Counted from the first letter of the stretch, positions 23,575-36,036 are shown. The stretch: DNA of 64,000 bases from Sweltsa coloradensis (GCA_024449915.1 JAMZAV010000030.1:434001-498000); one strand, 5' to 3'. Numbers and translations: made by a program. Notes: generated from the letters alone by a model not told the origin.

Positions 23575-25125
23575 ATCAGTAATTGTCATTCATCCTCATC
23601 TATCACCACTCATCATCTCAATTAGGGATAATGCTATTATAGAGATGTTAAGCATAAAAAATTCAGCTAATCGTTATGTTTGTAGAGCATGCCAAATGGC
23701 ATCCTCGCTGTATGTGTTCTGATGTTAAAAAAATCTTCTGACAGCAAATGTTGATTCATTTTAACATTCAAGACTAACCAATATCTTAGATTTATGTGGA
23801 AATAAGGTTTAATGTGAATTTATAGCCTTCAAATCTAGATGGTATATCATGATTCCCACTAATCACTATACCCTGCTCGATACGCGGGTACCATTGCTTT
23901 TTAAATGAAATTCTACGTAGCTTTAAGAGAACTTGCTGAAGCCAACCATTGGACCACCGAAACAGTAACTTAATAACTACTGAATTGTTGGTGAATCTAT
24001 TATTTGGTTTGATCCAATTTTGGTATTGTCAACCTACGTTTTGAGGCTAACATACAATATATTGAGAAATACGCCTACAAATAATATTGCATGTATTAAG
24101 TCAAGACGAACCCAATGCAATAGAATGCAACAAGTTTCCGCAACGTCTCGACTGGCTAAGATTTGAAGCTTCAATACCAAAAAGTTTATCACCGTCACTG
24201 TTTATTCGTGCGTTTTATATCTCTCGTTTCGTATTTGCCGTCGATCTTTTCATTTCTCGGTGTATCCACTCCATCTGGATTAGCAAAAAGTCCGCACCAT
24301 CTTTGTCTACCTAGGTAACAGTATAACCACTCGAGTTCTCTTCTTGTTGTTCCAGTTTGTATCTTTCTTTAGTCCCTTGGTTCATTCAACGGTTTCAAGT
24401 CATTGCAAGATTTTCACATAATACAACTTGTATGTACATTAGTTCAATTCCTCATCAATCATCATCCTTTTACTGTAGTTGTGTGTACCATATACTAATT
24501 TCTTATGTGAACACATTTACTATAAGTCATCACTATATTATATAACTGTTATTGGCTATTGCTCTTTGCTATCATTTGGAAATTATTTTCAACTAGAACT
24601 CAGGATCTTTCCAACTATCCATTTCATTTTATCGTCTTTTCTTTCTTTATATTCTTCTTTTTATGTCTGTATCATCATCTGTTGTCTTGTACTTAACTTT
24701 ATTTATAATTATCTTTTTATGTTGGTATCATCATCTATTGTTTTTGTACTTTGTAGATCGACTTGTTTTGAAATGACGTCAACTTCTACTAGTTTTATTT
24801 TGGCTTGAAAGTCTGACAGTTAGTTTCCTCACTGTGAAACATATTTTCTTGATCTGCTTCTGAAATTCAAAATGTGAATTGTTTCCGATTTACAACACCA
24901 CTGTATGAAGGCCGATCTGTTGGCAATTCATTGGATGGAAGATTCCTCGAACCAGAGATTCATTGAAATCAAATTTATGTAGCTGCGGCGTGCGATTCTC
25001 CCAGTGGTTTTCACAAAGGTCCGCATTAAGTGATAATCAACGCGATGGAGATATGCAGGAAAACAAACCCTATGTGTATTTTTAGAGTCTAACTCTAACC
25101 CACTAAGGCTACAGTACTATTTTTT
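23575..25125. other. No gene seen; pyrimidine-rich 24330-24800
   Basis: The T/C-rich strand gives long hydrophobic frames (109 residues at 24479) that look like composition artefacts. A TGACGTCA lies at 24774. Confidence 0.35.
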
Positions 25126-25127
25126 TT

Positions 25128-25149
25128 GGGGGGGGGGGGGGGGGGGGGG
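25128..25149. repeat. G22 homopolymer
   Basis: T8 followed by 22 G, then GAGAGGGAG. It is the longest homopolymer in the window. Confidence 0.9.
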
Positions 25150-25189
25150 AGAGGGAGTATTTTTGTCCGGTGCAAATATTATGCCCTAA

Positions 25190-26030
25190 CCAACGATCAG
25201 CAATTGACGACTTGAAATGTACCCACCTCCTGACGTCACGAGGCAACATGGCGGAATTAGTTGGCAAATATATCATTCTTTGTAATAGCGATTATTTCAA
25301 TTTTTTTACACAGTCGTTAAGCTTGTTATAACAATGTACGCATCATACATGTGAAATTATCAATGACTAAAGTTTTCTCAATAATTTATTTGACAAAAAA
25401 CTACTGATCGGATTTTGACAAGACCTCTTTAAAAATATGCATCAGACTGTTTAGACAAGAAATAAACTAACTTTCTAGATAGAAAGTGCACTGATCTAAA
25501 CTTTGCAGCATAGTGTAATATGCAGGGTATGTGTTTTTATCTAAAATACGCACTCTTGACGTGCGGATGAGCCGTGAAAAAGTGCACGCTGCATATTACT
25601 CTATGCTGTAAATTTTCGTTCAGTGCACTTTCTATCTAGAAAGTTAGTATATTTCTCGTCTTAACAGTCTGATGCATTTTTACAAAGAATTCTTGTCGAA
25701 ATCCGATCAGTAGTTTTTTGTCAAATCAATTAATGAGAAAACTAAAGTCATTGATAATTTTCACTTGTAAGATGCGTGCATTGTTATAACAAGCTAACGA
25801 CTTTGTCAAAAAATTGAAATAATCGCTATTACAAGGAATGATATGTTTGCTAAATATTATTCATTTAAGTATTGTCCAAATAACGAATGGAATAAAAGTT
25901 AGAGCGTGATAAGTGATGCGCCGTTCAGCAGGCGCCAACTTACGAAATGAGGATTTATACCCAATACTAGTCATGTGACCTATCGATCGTTTTAAGCTCC
26001 GCCCATTTCGAGTCGTCAATTGAAATCGAA
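25190..26030. mobile_element. Foldback element, arms of about 300 bp
   Basis: An imperfect palindrome. CAATTGACGACTTGAAATG at 25201 pairs with 26003-26022. The arms share CTAGATAGAAAGTGCACTGA-type, CTACTGATCGGATTT-type and TTGTTATAACAATG-type words. The centre is near 25560. A TGACGTCA lies at 25231. No clear target duplication. Confidence 0.65.
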
Positions 26031-27265
26031 GCTCACTGGTTTGCAACGATTCAACCGCGGGCAATGACATTTAGCTAGTTTGAAACTACTTGTAACATTT
26101 ATTATGTGTTTTGTTGCCAAGATTACACTACCCAAGTCACATTTAAAAATAAGCATCATTGAAATTGAATGGAAAAATTGAAAGTCCATATCAGAAGTTA
26201 AAAACTTATACCTGAATCCGAAATCAAATCCGGAACATTCTGCAGTTAAAGTAGGGACGCTAACCACTGAACCAACAAGCAACTGACATTTGCCGCGGAC
26301 CTTCGAGTCTCGCCCTGCAGATGTTTCAAGTTCCAAGTTTAGCTAGTATTAATAGGTGCCGACATGGGGTTGGGTGGCTTCTGATCGCGGTGTCACTTTC
26401 ACTTGTCCTGGACTCGGCTCAGGTTTTTTTGTTGCTGCGTTTCTTTCAAAAGTTCTCTCCACTTCCCTTTTTCATGTTCTTCCCATGACTCGACCATCTC
26501 TTCTACTAATTTCATCTTCTTGGCATATTAATATTCCTTCTTCTTGGCATCATCTCGGTACATTCTTCTTATTTATACTTTAGGTAAATATCCAAGATCC
26601 GTTGGGTTCAGCATTTAGTAGTGCAAGTTGTTCCAAGGGTATGCTGAAGAAGATAACTACAGTAGAATGCACAATGATGATTCGTATTCTTTCAGATGCA
26701 TCTCTTCTCAGTTGTGGAATGAAGCAAGCCATGCAAGATGGAAGACTTGGTTTCATGTTTTGACTTGATATTCTGCCTCATACTGTTATGTTTCTCTTCT
26801 AGATGGCATAATTAATACGCCAGTTCACACGAAACATTACCGGTATAAACTCTGGTATTGATGCTCCTAAAACTAATTCTCTTGCTAGCAGTGTGGTGTA
26901 CTTTGCTGCGACAATACTGCTCTGTTGCCAACGCTGGTCGTACAATTTATTATTTACATTAATTTATAAAACATTTATTACGCCCGTTAGTGTTCGTACT
27001 ATTCCGAAAACAAAACCGCAAGTCCTACATCGTTTACATGACCTTAGTCTATTTGAAGAATTGGTGCGACTTACACACATGAGTTTTAAGAAAGTAGTAG
27101 GCATGTAGCCATAGGTATGTAATTCCAGAACGATGAGTGATTTTTCATTTTGAAAGAATAGAATTGCTAACCACAACAAAAAAAGACCCCATTTACCATC
27201 TTTAGAGAAAACTAAACCCAGACCTAACCACTTCACCTGTTAGGTAGGCCTAGTTGGAAGAGGAT
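26031..27265. other. No gene confirmed
   Basis: 26390-26590 is T/C-rich. Its minus strand encodes a Lys/Glu-rich stretch (VEEMVESWEEHEKGKW) that could be an eroded mobile-element frame, but I cannot place it. Confidence 0.25.
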
Positions 27266-27269
27266 TCAA

Positions 27270-28030
27270 GTACCGGTGTGACAGGGAGAAGGGAACTAGG
27301 GGTTACAAGGACGACATATACGAGATAGTGTGTTAGGAATAGGAAAAGAACTTGGTTGGGATAATATGAAGGACAGGATGAAAAGGAACCGATAAGGATA
27401 GGGGAAGTTGTACAGGATCTCTAGGAAAAGCAAAGGTTGGGGAGAGCCTGGAGATGCCTTGAAATGGCTAGGTGTATAGGCGGGTATGACGACGGAGCCG
27501 CAGAGAAACTAATTTGGATAAGCTGGAGAAAGGGAGGAGAGATTAGGGAAGTTGTACAGGAGCTCTAGGGAATGCAAAAGGAGGGGGTCACCTTTAGATG
27601 GCTATGTATGAAGGAGAGTATGCGAGTGCTGGAATGGCGGAAGAACTACATTGGATACGCTAGAGGACAGGAGATAGTAGGCCTACACATCGGGGAATTA
27701 GGGTACAGGATTTCTAGGGAATGCAAAGGGAGGGGTGAGCTTGGAGTTACCTTGAGATAGCTAAGTATGTAGGAGGGTATAAGAGTGTCTGAATGGCAGA
27801 GGAACTAGGTTGAATAAGCTGGAAGACAGAAGGTACAGATCGGGGAAGTAGTACGGGATCTCCAAGGAACAGGAAATGTGATGGGAGGGATATAGAGGGA
27901 CATGAGAATGTCAGGAATCATAAAGTAGGAACTTTGTTAGGATAAGCTAGATTAGATGGGGAAGGGGGTGGAAGGTAATACGAGATATCTAGGTAACACG
28001 GAAGAGTGTGGAGAGATTGAAGTCACTTAA
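27270..28030 (+). repeat. Satellite-like array, units of about 150 bp, purine-rich
   Basis: GGGAAGTTGTACAGGATCTC-type starts recur near 27401, 27546, 27697 and 27843 (spacing 145-151), with CTAGGGAATGCAAAGG and AATGGC(G/A)GA(A/G)GAACTA in each. Units are diverged. The array ends in a G-rich stretch. Confidence 0.7.
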
Positions 28031-28034
28031 AGTG

Positions 28035-29660
28035 TGCTAGGTTTATAATAAAGTATATATAAAGGGAGTTCAGGGGGACAGATGCAGGGAAATTTCATTA
28101 TATTCGTAGAACAGTTGTCGAATAGAATGGGGGGGGGGGGAGGAGAGTTGTGAATCAGATGCTTGAACAGTTTAAAAACCATATCACAAGGAGAGGGAGG
28201 AGGGATCAGGAGGTCATGAGATTGTCATAGGATGAAGAGAGGAAGTTGGAGGGAGCTATTGGTCTCAAAAGAAATAACTGCCTCCGATGAAAAGCTACAT
28301 TACTTGCTCGCCTCTACGTTATCCCTTTAAATGACTGATGATTAGACAATTGTACATAATTGCAAGAATGCTGTACAGTACATACTGTAGTACGCAGGCG
28401 GACAAGATGAGCTTAACTACCTCTCGCGTCCACGGGCCTCGCCCCCGCTTAAGTACCCTTATCCCCTTTTGCCTTTTCCCGTCCACTAATTATATAAATT
28501 TTATGTTCTCTTGATGTGTTTTGGTATGTTAAACTGAATTTGAATTTGTTGAACTGAACTCTGTTCACTGTGTGAATAAGGCCACACGTGCCCTGCATGA
28601 GCCTTGCCATGCAATATGGACAGGAAAAACTCATGAAATAGTAATAACAATATAGGCCTAGTAAGATTGGAAAGTAAACAAAACACCAAAATGTAGTACC
28701 TACTATTTAAAAACAGGCTGGGCTCTAGAAACAGTTTACAAGTTTACAAATTTTTACTTGATAACAGCTTTGAAACCCCGTGTATAATTTAATTTGGAAG
28801 TTAACTGCCGTATTCGAGTACGTGGTCCGATCTACCTCACGATTACTGGTTGTATGCATGCGTAGATGACACTCCATCATGTGAGTGAGGTATTCTAATG
28901 GCTGCAGCTTAAAGCCTCTGCAGCCGTTGATCAAATAGACCATAAGCATTTGTGTTTTCATAAATCTACCAGGTATACTGTGATTCAGATAAGGTGGCGG
29001 TCGCCGAGGGATCGCAGCACTGTCGCCCACGCACTATGGCCACAGGATCGGCAAAAAGTAAATAAAATAACTGTCTCTAAAACTGCTTTCGAAGAAAAAC
29101 ACCACTATTTTAAAGCCAAGCCTTGCCCAATATATCCTAAAATAAAGTATCTTATGAAGTGTACAAATAAAATATGACATTTTGATGCTCTTAAACATTG
29201 ACAGCACATCTAGCGAGGTTGGCATTATAAACAGCTGGAACTTTGGAAACACGATTACCAATCAGGCAAAAAACACTTTCGTAATCGTGATTACTTAAAA
29301 TCATTATTTCGTTAAAATACAGACTCTGTGGGACGAACTACTTTATGCACAGCTCTTATAAAATGTTGATATGTGATAACATATCACGATAACATGACCA
29401 AATACGGTAGGCCCTACCTAATGTCAGTTGTATGTAAATTGTCAATGTTGGCGTGTGTGCTCTCGCTTGACCTTGACGACCACCAGCTAATCTGGATCCA
29501 CCTATACCAGTACTGGGTAGGCTACTTAACAAAACTCACTTCTCAAGTCCAGCCTACCTTTAAAAGTTTAAGATATAAGACGAGGCTACATTGACATCAA
29601 TTATGAATCAATTGATACAAAGTATAGTGACCCCGTCTCAAATAATTAAGCTATGAATTG
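28035..29660. other. No gene confirmed; may hold the 3' end of the spliced unit
   Basis: The donor at 29668 needs an acceptor at lower coordinates on the minus strand, but none stands out. A G-run lies near 28130. Confidence 0.3.
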
Positions 29661-29668
29661 AAACTTAC

Positions 29669-29795
29669 GGAAGCAGATATTAAGCTGGTCCGTCAACCCG
29701 GGTGGGCAGTCGACAGGTACGGTGCAGTCGACAGGAACGGTGGGCAGAGTCGACGGGTACAGTGAGCAGAGCAACGGCTGCAAGCACAACAGGGT
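29669..29795 (-). other. Exon A of the minus-strand spliced unit, with internal 19-bp repeats
   Basis: 127 bases between TTTAATTTTCAG and TTCC|GTAAGT. Within it, about 3.5 copies of a GCAGTCGACAGGTACGGT-like word (29705-29770, plus-strand reading) give a PVDC-type peptide repeat in one frame. Confidence 0.5.
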
Positions 29796-29995
29796 CTGAA
29801 AATTAAAGAGAAAACAAGAATAAGATTTGTACCGATAACTTACATCCTGACAACACTATAGATTATAGAATGTAGGAGATAAAGCTGCTTTGTTATCAAA
29901 TGTTTAATTTGGATGCTTTGTGCCTGTAACATTGAGATCAGTGCATGTTACCTAATACTGTAATAGAAATAGCTTGATTATTAATACCATATAGT

Positions 29996-30702
29996 ACTAG
30001 GAAAACGCTAAAGTCCCGTCGCATTGTTGAGCGAGAGCCGGTACGTGCAACACGACCCGATTACGACATTCCCATAATGTTACATACCAATAAGTCTTTA
30101 AGGTCTTGACCGATTTAGCTGAAAATTTGTAAAATAGGAGAGAATGGATAAAATCCACCGCCATCTAGAGGACCTTGACATCATTTCTTTGGGAAAACTA
30201 TTTTAACTCTTTGGTAATAACAAATAATACACTGCTTCCTTGATAGTATTTTGACTGCTTCTAGTGGCAGTGCATAGTGACCAGAATTCTCGTGCGACTT
30301 TTCGTTGCCATGGTAATGTTACTTTTGTTAAAATGTAATTTCTATCTACACTACTTAAGGTCTTGACCGATTTAGCTGAAAATTTGTAAAATAGGAGAGA
30401 ATGTTGTACTTATTGACCTGCAAAATTTCATGATTAGCTGAAATTTGTACATAGGAGAATGTTTACTTATTGCTGCAAATTTCATAACGATCGAACATTT
30501 TAATTTTTTTTTTTTTTTATAACCAACGATTGGATTTTGTTTAAAAACTATACATCAACCCACATAGGTGGTATGTACATGTGTGCAAAATTTCAGGTCG
30601 ATCGGAGAAACGGTGCGACCTGTACCGAAGCAGTAACAGAAAGAAAAAAAAACAGACATTTGAGCCATAAGAGTCAAGTGGAGACGCTCGCTCAAAAATA
30701 AT
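29996..30702 (+). mobile_element. HINE-like family 2, plus copy, in an intron of the spliced unit
   Basis: 5' end ACTAGGAAAACGCTAAAGTC, shared with family 1, then TTGTTGAGCGAGAGCC. 3' end GAGACGCTCGCTCAAAAAT. A 49-bp direct repeat (30098-30146 and 30355-30403) flanks about 210 bp. A third, eroded copy follows at 30430-30480. No coding frame. Confidence 0.7.
30159..30172 (-). promoter_or_regulatory. CTCF-like site inside HINE family 2
   Basis: The minus strand reads CCTCTAGATGGCGG, one mismatch to the CTCF core. It lies in the segment between the 49-bp direct repeats. Confidence 0.35.
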
Positions 30703-30788
30703 ATTTTTTAAATTTATATTTTACGAGAATAGACCGTATCAATTTAGCGAAGCTATTCCTATTTCAGTATTTGATAGTACCCAATGAG

Positions 30789-31363
30789 CAGTGTTGGGGA
30801 AAGAACTTTTAAAAAGAACGCGTTCTGAACGCGTTCTTTTTTTGTGAACTTTTCAGTGAACTTACTCTTTTTTTAAATGAATGAACTTGAACTATTAAAA
30901 GTTCTTTCTGATAACGAACTATTCAGTTTTAGAAAGTTCATTTGAAAGTTCTTTCCGTGCGTCGAGCAGCAGTCGACTCGCCGCCGTCGACGCTTTAAAA
31001 CAATAACAAATCGTTGTTCCATCGTAGGCCTAAGTATCTACCATAATTTTACAAGCTGATCGACGAGAATGTAGTACAAATTATCAACACGATCAAAGAC
31101 AGCTCAACACTTTCGTAAGACTCAAACTCGCGAGTAGTTTGGTACTCGAACACCTCTAATGTTTTTTCTCGTGTTTTTCTTCATTTTCCGCAAGCCTTTA
31201 ATAATAGTGATTTTTTTTACAAAAGAACTTTAAAAGAACTTAGTTCATATTTTAGACGAACTTGAACTTTTCAAAATTTTAGGTTATAAAAGAACTTGAA
31301 CTTTTTAAAAGTTCATTATTTGAGCTGTGAGCTGAACTTTAAAAAAGAACTGACCCAACACTG
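30789..31363. mobile_element. hAT-type MITE, CAGTGTTGGG ends
   Basis: TIR CAGTGTTGGG / CCCAACACTG with a perfect 8-bp duplication CCAATGAG (30781-30788 and 31364-31371). The interior is built from AAAAGTTCTTT-type words and a small palindrome GAACGCGTTC. It lies in the intron between exons B and A. Confidence 0.9.
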
Positions 31364-31420
31364 CCAATGAGCAATGAACATTCAAAGCATTAAGAATAAA
31401 GTTTAATATTGAAACTCACC

Positions 31421-31555
31421 ATGGTAAATGTGAAGATATACGGTTGAAAGTTGTGATGGTTGTAGTCCTCAAGGTAAGCTGGTTGTCAAGTATACTGTCG
31501 CCGAGGTGGGCGGAGTAGAGATAACTGGTGGGCTGAGTGTCCACCGCAAGCACAA
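31421..31555 (-). other. Exon B of the minus-strand spliced unit
   Basis: 135 bases between TTTATTTTCAG and CATG|GTGAGT. Its 5' edge (TTGTGCTTGC) and both flanking intron edges resemble those of exon A, so A and B look like a duplicated exon. Confidence 0.5.
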
Positions 31556-32163
31556 GTCTGAAAATAAATAGACCAGACCACAATAAGATTTCAAGCGAGT
31601 TAAGCCCCAATAATATCAAAGAACGTACGTAATATGCGATTCATATCGAGAAAAAATGTTCTAGCAAAACAAGGGAAGCACAAAATATCTGCATGTCCTC
31701 TGCAAATTTAGACAGCTATTAACTTTTCCTTTGTCTCTTGAGTGAACAAGACTCGTGTTTTTCTGTGTTTTGTTTATGTTACTATTGTTCAAGAAACTCA
31801 GCAGCCACCATCAGTTTTTGAAGGGAAGCTGTTGGATCCTAACCAATATAGCTACATATTAACTTTTATTCATCTTGAAGCTTGAAAGCGTACACAGTAA
31901 TAATTATCAAGTAAGTATAGTAATAAAGTACAGCTAGTATTATTGGCCTACCTAGTAGTCTAATAAGTTAAATTATTGCAAAACAAATTCCATAATTAAG
32001 TTGAAATACTGAAATCAAACTGCTAACTGGAATTCCGTTACGTCAAATCTCGTGACTAATCCTCAAACATTCTCTAATACACAAAGAGCTTATTTAAAAT
32101 GAATATGTTAATCCACTAGTGCAGAGTAGCCTATAGATTGAATTAGAAGAGCAGTTGACTCAC

Positions 32164-32321
32164 CGATTGATTGATTGGATATTGCTTAATGTCGCCGATG
32201 ATTTCCATGTAGAGCGTGCCGACGTAGAAGCTTCAGATGAGGTGGCCCCTGGCTGATAACGAGGATCAACTTTATGTAGCGGCTGCTACGGCGGTCAGCG
32301 GTTTGGTACCTCTGTGTTTCA
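32164..32321 (-). other. Exon C of the minus-strand spliced unit
   Basis: 158 bases between TTTCCATTCAG and ATCG|GTGAGTC. It is GC-balanced in an AT-rich setting. It carries the rest and the stop of the 65-codon frame. Confidence 0.5.
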
Positions 32322-32559
32322 CTGAATGGAAATAAATCACACAAGAATTAACCTAATGTACTAAATGTTTTAATATTTTGTTTTGTTGTTTTTTATATTA
32401 AATAAATACTGTGAATTTATTTCATTTTTCAGGTGGATGTTATAATAAAGCAGTGTTTTTTAATATTAAGTTAAGGTTTAATTCTTTATTCTACATTGAT
32501 CATGTACACAGCACAGATAAGCTTCTCCAAAGAAAGTACGTATGTGAAATAAAAGGCTA

Positions 32560-33112
32560 TCCGACCGTATTTTTCTTTTTCCCAAATATGCTACCAAGTC
32601 AAAATGTAGTTAATGGCTTTGAAACCTGGCTCTTATTAGAAAATCAAAAGTTTTTTTTCTTCTAATTTTTCTGATCGGGCACACAGCAAGTATAGCCTCT
32701 TCAAAATAATTTCAAACTTCAATTCCCCCAAGCACACCATTCAACGTAGGTAGTTGTGTTTTTGTGACATTAATTTACAACTGGTTTTCTAAAGGCTGAC
32801 GGGAGAGATTTTTTTTTATATAATGGTCTTTTTGCAATTTTTTACGTTTTGCAGAATTTTGTACCGCCAAACAAACAAAAAAAATTGCAGGAAAAACAAT
32901 TGTTTAAAAAATCTCTGTCAGCCTCTAGAAAACCAGCTGAAAATTAATTGTCAAAAATAACTCCTACGTTGAATGGTGTACTTGGGCAAATCGGAGTTTG
33001 AAATTATTTTGTAGAAATGATATTTGCCATAGGTTTCAAAGCCATTCACTATATTTTGACTTGTACTTGGTAGCATGTTTGGGAAAATAGAAAAACGCAG
33101 TCGAACGCGAAG
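32560..33112. mobile_element. Foldback element in an intron of the spliced unit
   Basis: The left arm 32560-32870 (words ATGCTACCAAGT, ATGGCTTTGAAACC, ACCATTCAACGTAGG) is inverted in 32885-33112. The centre is a T- and A-rich turn near 32875. It lies between exons D and C. Flanking duplication not seen. Confidence 0.65.
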
Positions 33113-33338
33113 CGCGTAGTTTAAGACTACTATAACAATTTACACCTCGTAATCGAATGTGTACGTAACCTATGCACTGGAAGTTAAGTTATGAACCCCA
33201 ATGGTCATTAATAGTTTGGTGAACGTGGCAAGTTCCTGTCGGGGGTGGTGTGGGGGGGGGACTGATTACTAAATAATTATTTATTAATATACCGTACTGG
33301 TAATAATTATTATTGGCACGTAGTTCTAGTGAGCTTAC

Positions 33339-33444
33339 CATGAAGCTTGCCAGCTATGGCGAGCAAAGGTCGTTGGAACTGTCTCAAGAACATCGGTCAT
33401 CCCTCACCGGCAGTGCGTGTTGAGTGAAGACAAAACCAGGAGAA
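33339..33444 (-). other. Exon D of the minus-strand spliced unit
   Basis: 106 bases between a long pyrimidine tract ending TTTTCAG and the donor ATG|GTAAGC. It holds the start codon of the 65-codon frame. Confidence 0.5.
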
Positions 33445-33545
33445 CTGAAAAGGGAAAACAAAATCAAATTTTACAATTCTACACAGAATGACCTTGGCTT
33501 GGTATCATATCTTTGAACTTGCTAACAGTGCTAGAATAACACGAT

Positions 33546-34261
33546 TAGGGTTGCCAAACGGCCGGTTTTTGACCGGCACGCCGGTTTTTGACCCACTTGG
33601 CCGGTTGCCGGTCAGTCCCTTCGACCGGCAATAGTGTTGCCGGTTTTTTACGTAAATAACCCATTATACTAAAAATATTACTAAATATACACAAAAAACT
33701 AAAATAAATATTTAAAAACCATCCTAATCATCGTTTCCCAAATCCCACTTAATTAGTAAACATTGCTCTTCTCCACTTCCCTTGACCTAACCCGCCAACC
33801 CCCTCACCAGACAGCGAACAAGGCAGTAGGCTGGCCAAAGACTGCCACACTGCACTGCAGTCCACTGTCAATGCCGTTCATACGGGAAGTTTGTGCACGA
33901 ATCCGACGATGAAATTGACTCTCCGCGAAAAAATAAAGTCCAACAAGACTCTCCTTCAAGCAGCAAGATCAACTGCTAAATACTCATTCACGATTAAGAA
34001 GTAAACTTGTTAATATTACCTCAGTGACTTTTTTATTTTTGGTGGTTTTCCAGTTTTGACTGCACAAAAACTACATTGTTTTGGTATATCATCCAGCCCA
34101 CCACTTTATTCTAAAACGCACCAAATGCAATCTAAAAAGCTGAATTTCAAAATTTTCGCCTGCGGCGCAATAGTTGCCCCCCAAACCCCCCGTGCTTGGT
34201 CCCTTTCCCACAAATTTACATGGAAGGCCGGTTTTTCCCGTGGTCAGAGTTGGCAACCCTA
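33546..34261. mobile_element. hAT-type MITE in an intron of the spliced unit
   Basis: TIR TAGGGTTGCCAAAC / GTTGGCAACCCTA with a perfect 8-bp duplication AACACGAT (33538-33545 and 34262-34269). The 5' part holds CCGG-rich repeats (CCGGTTTTTGACCGGC). No transposase is present. It lies between exons E and D. Confidence 0.88.
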
Positions 34262-34354
34262 AACACGATAAATGAAAAGAAATGTGGTATGAACTAGACT
34301 ATTTACCTAACCTATCTCGTCGTTAGGAAATTAGTAAGATCAAGGTAGAAATGG

Positions 34355-34392
34355 CACAGTGCTAGCACGAGGGTTCGATTCTTCCCTACCCC
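34355..34392 (+). repeat. tRNA-like B-box fragment
   Basis: GCACGAGGGTTCGATTCTTC resembles a T arm. There is no A box in place. Confidence 0.3.
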
Positions 34393-35405
34393 AATTACCG
34401 GTAATAATCAGAGTTACCTTTCGAAAGGCCGTACATTCGTGTATATCGTACAAAAGGAATCGGGCGTTGTTTTCCACCAGCGAACTAAATGTTACGTACA
34501 TGTAATGTGGTGCCTAACACAACATCATGATTCACTGACGCATGCGCGGACTGTGGGGGCCTCTAACGACCTTGATAAGTCACGTTCGGTGGTCAAGGTC
34601 AAATAAACCAACAACTTCGCCCATTTAACAATAGAAAATAGAGAAAACTCAACGGAAATAACACGAAAATAAATTCGCAACACTATTATTTGTGTAATCT
34701 TGGTTTGTCTTTGTATAATACTGCATATTACCGTATTGCTTTCACATTTTCAACATTTTCTTTTCATTTAACATTTCCCTTCTCATTATTTAACAAGGAA
34801 TTGATTTTTCTATAATTAAATGCAGTAGGATTTGAAAGTCTTGACGTGTGTGACGTGACGCCATGTTACCGGGCGGTTTACATCAAGAGGCGTATGATGC
34901 AATTGCAATGCAATGAGTCAAAGAAAAGACTGGAACTATGTACTAATTTTTAGGGAACTACCTGACGAATACGAGTCACAGACTGATAATGCTAACTGCT
35001 AAACGCGCAATTCTGGTCCAGGAATGTGGCTATATGAAACACATCCCAACCCGGCTGCAATTCTAATTATGTAGATTAGCCATATCGAAGTTATCCTCCC
35101 ACAAAATACAGTAAAATATATTTAAACTTTTAAGAATGCCGAATTAGAAATAAAGCAAAGGTATTGAGGAAATAGAATAGGAGCTTCGGTTGACTCATTA
35201 CATTGAGAATTTGTAGTAGGTATAAGTTTGCAAAACTAAGAGAAAATTAACAAAATATCATACGACTATTTTCCGATAAGAGGTCAAGAACGTAAATGAA
35301 AACGAATTAATTACAGAATTCTAGTGGGTGGTCTACGTTCAATTACAGGCATTTGATTCAGCTACACAATGTAATGCAAGGCAAGCAGTAAAGTGGTCTT
35401 CTTAC

Positions 35406-35525
35406 CGTGCTAGCTGCATGCAGAGGTGACTTGTCGTCTCGGAGTCTGGCAGGATACTGATGCCGTGATGCATCATGCATCGTGGTGGGCGACTCGAGGG
35501 AAGTTGGAGCCGATCACATGATGTC
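35406..35525 (-). other. Exon E (probable first exon) of the minus-strand spliced unit
   Basis: The 3' edge is a strong donor (CACG|GTAAGAAGACC on the minus strand). No convincing acceptor lies upstream, and a CCAAT box sits at about 35541, so this is probably the first exon. It is richer in GC than its flanks. The 5' edge is not determined. Confidence 0.4.
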
Positions 35526-35531
35526 ATAGAC

Positions 35532-35930
35532 GGCTTTTGATTGGTGGGAAATGCCGTCACCCTACGTCGACCAACTATCGGTTTTATGTGGAAAACCCAT
35601 GGAAAACCACCATAAAACTTTAATGTTAATAAGTATATTTAAAATTCCGATTAGGCCTACCTATATATTCATATGTGTAAAATCTAGCGTCGTCGTATGA
35701 AATTTAGCAAAGCACATGGCAAAGAAGGCTTTTGATTGGTGGAAAAATGGAAATGTCGCCACCTGTACCAAAATGCCCATTCGAAATTAAAGTTTTTTGT
35801 CGATTAGGCCTATACATTAATGTTCACTTTGATGTGAATAAGTTCAGTTAATTAGAAATTTCGATTGCAAACTGTTTTATGTGTAAAATATCACGTGATA
35901 TGAAGCAACAAGAAGGCTTTTGATTGGTGG
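35532..35930. promoter_or_regulatory. Three tandem CCAAT-box repeats at the promoter of the spliced unit
   Basis: GGCTTTTGATTGGTGG occurs at 35532-35547, 35727-35742 and 35915-35930, in diverged units of about 190 bp. On the minus strand each gives CCACCAATC, a CCAAT box pointing at exon E. Words such as GTGTAAAAT(C/A)T are also shared between units. Confidence 0.45.
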
Positions 35931-36036
35931 GCAATACTACGATGTCGGTGGCTCAGAGGTTACAGATTCAAGTAGTGGCGGGAATAAGCAAGAAATAGCA
36001 ACAGATGTAACGCAAGTGTATTGTGCAAGCAAGACT

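Larger units (their letters stand above)
29669..35530 (-). ncRNA. Five-exon spliced transcription unit, coding status unclear
   Basis: On the minus strand, five exons have well-formed splice sites. E ends at 35406 (CACG|GTAAGA). D is 33444-33339 (CCCTTTTCAG| and CATG|GTAAGC). C is 32321-32164 (CCATTCAG| and ATCG|GTGAGT). B is 31555-31421 (TATTTTCAG| and CATG|GTGAGT). A is 29795-29669 (AATTTTCAG| and TTCC|GTAAGT). At least one more exon must lie below 29663; I could not locate it. The longest frame crossing a junction starts in D at 33400 and stops in C at 32186: 65 codons, starting MTDVLETVPTTFARHSW, with no recognised domain. Joining B to A makes another possible start (ATG then TLLCLQPLLC, ending in VPVDC repeats). 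Several short frames are open, so this may be a long non-coding RNA or a small secreted-peptide gene. Introns hold hAT and HINE insertions. Confidence 0.5.

Noticed and set aside
24479..24808. 109-residue hydrophobic frame that looks like a membrane protein
   Set aside because: T/C-rich strand bias yields Phe/Leu/Ser/Ile runs; no homology or splice context.
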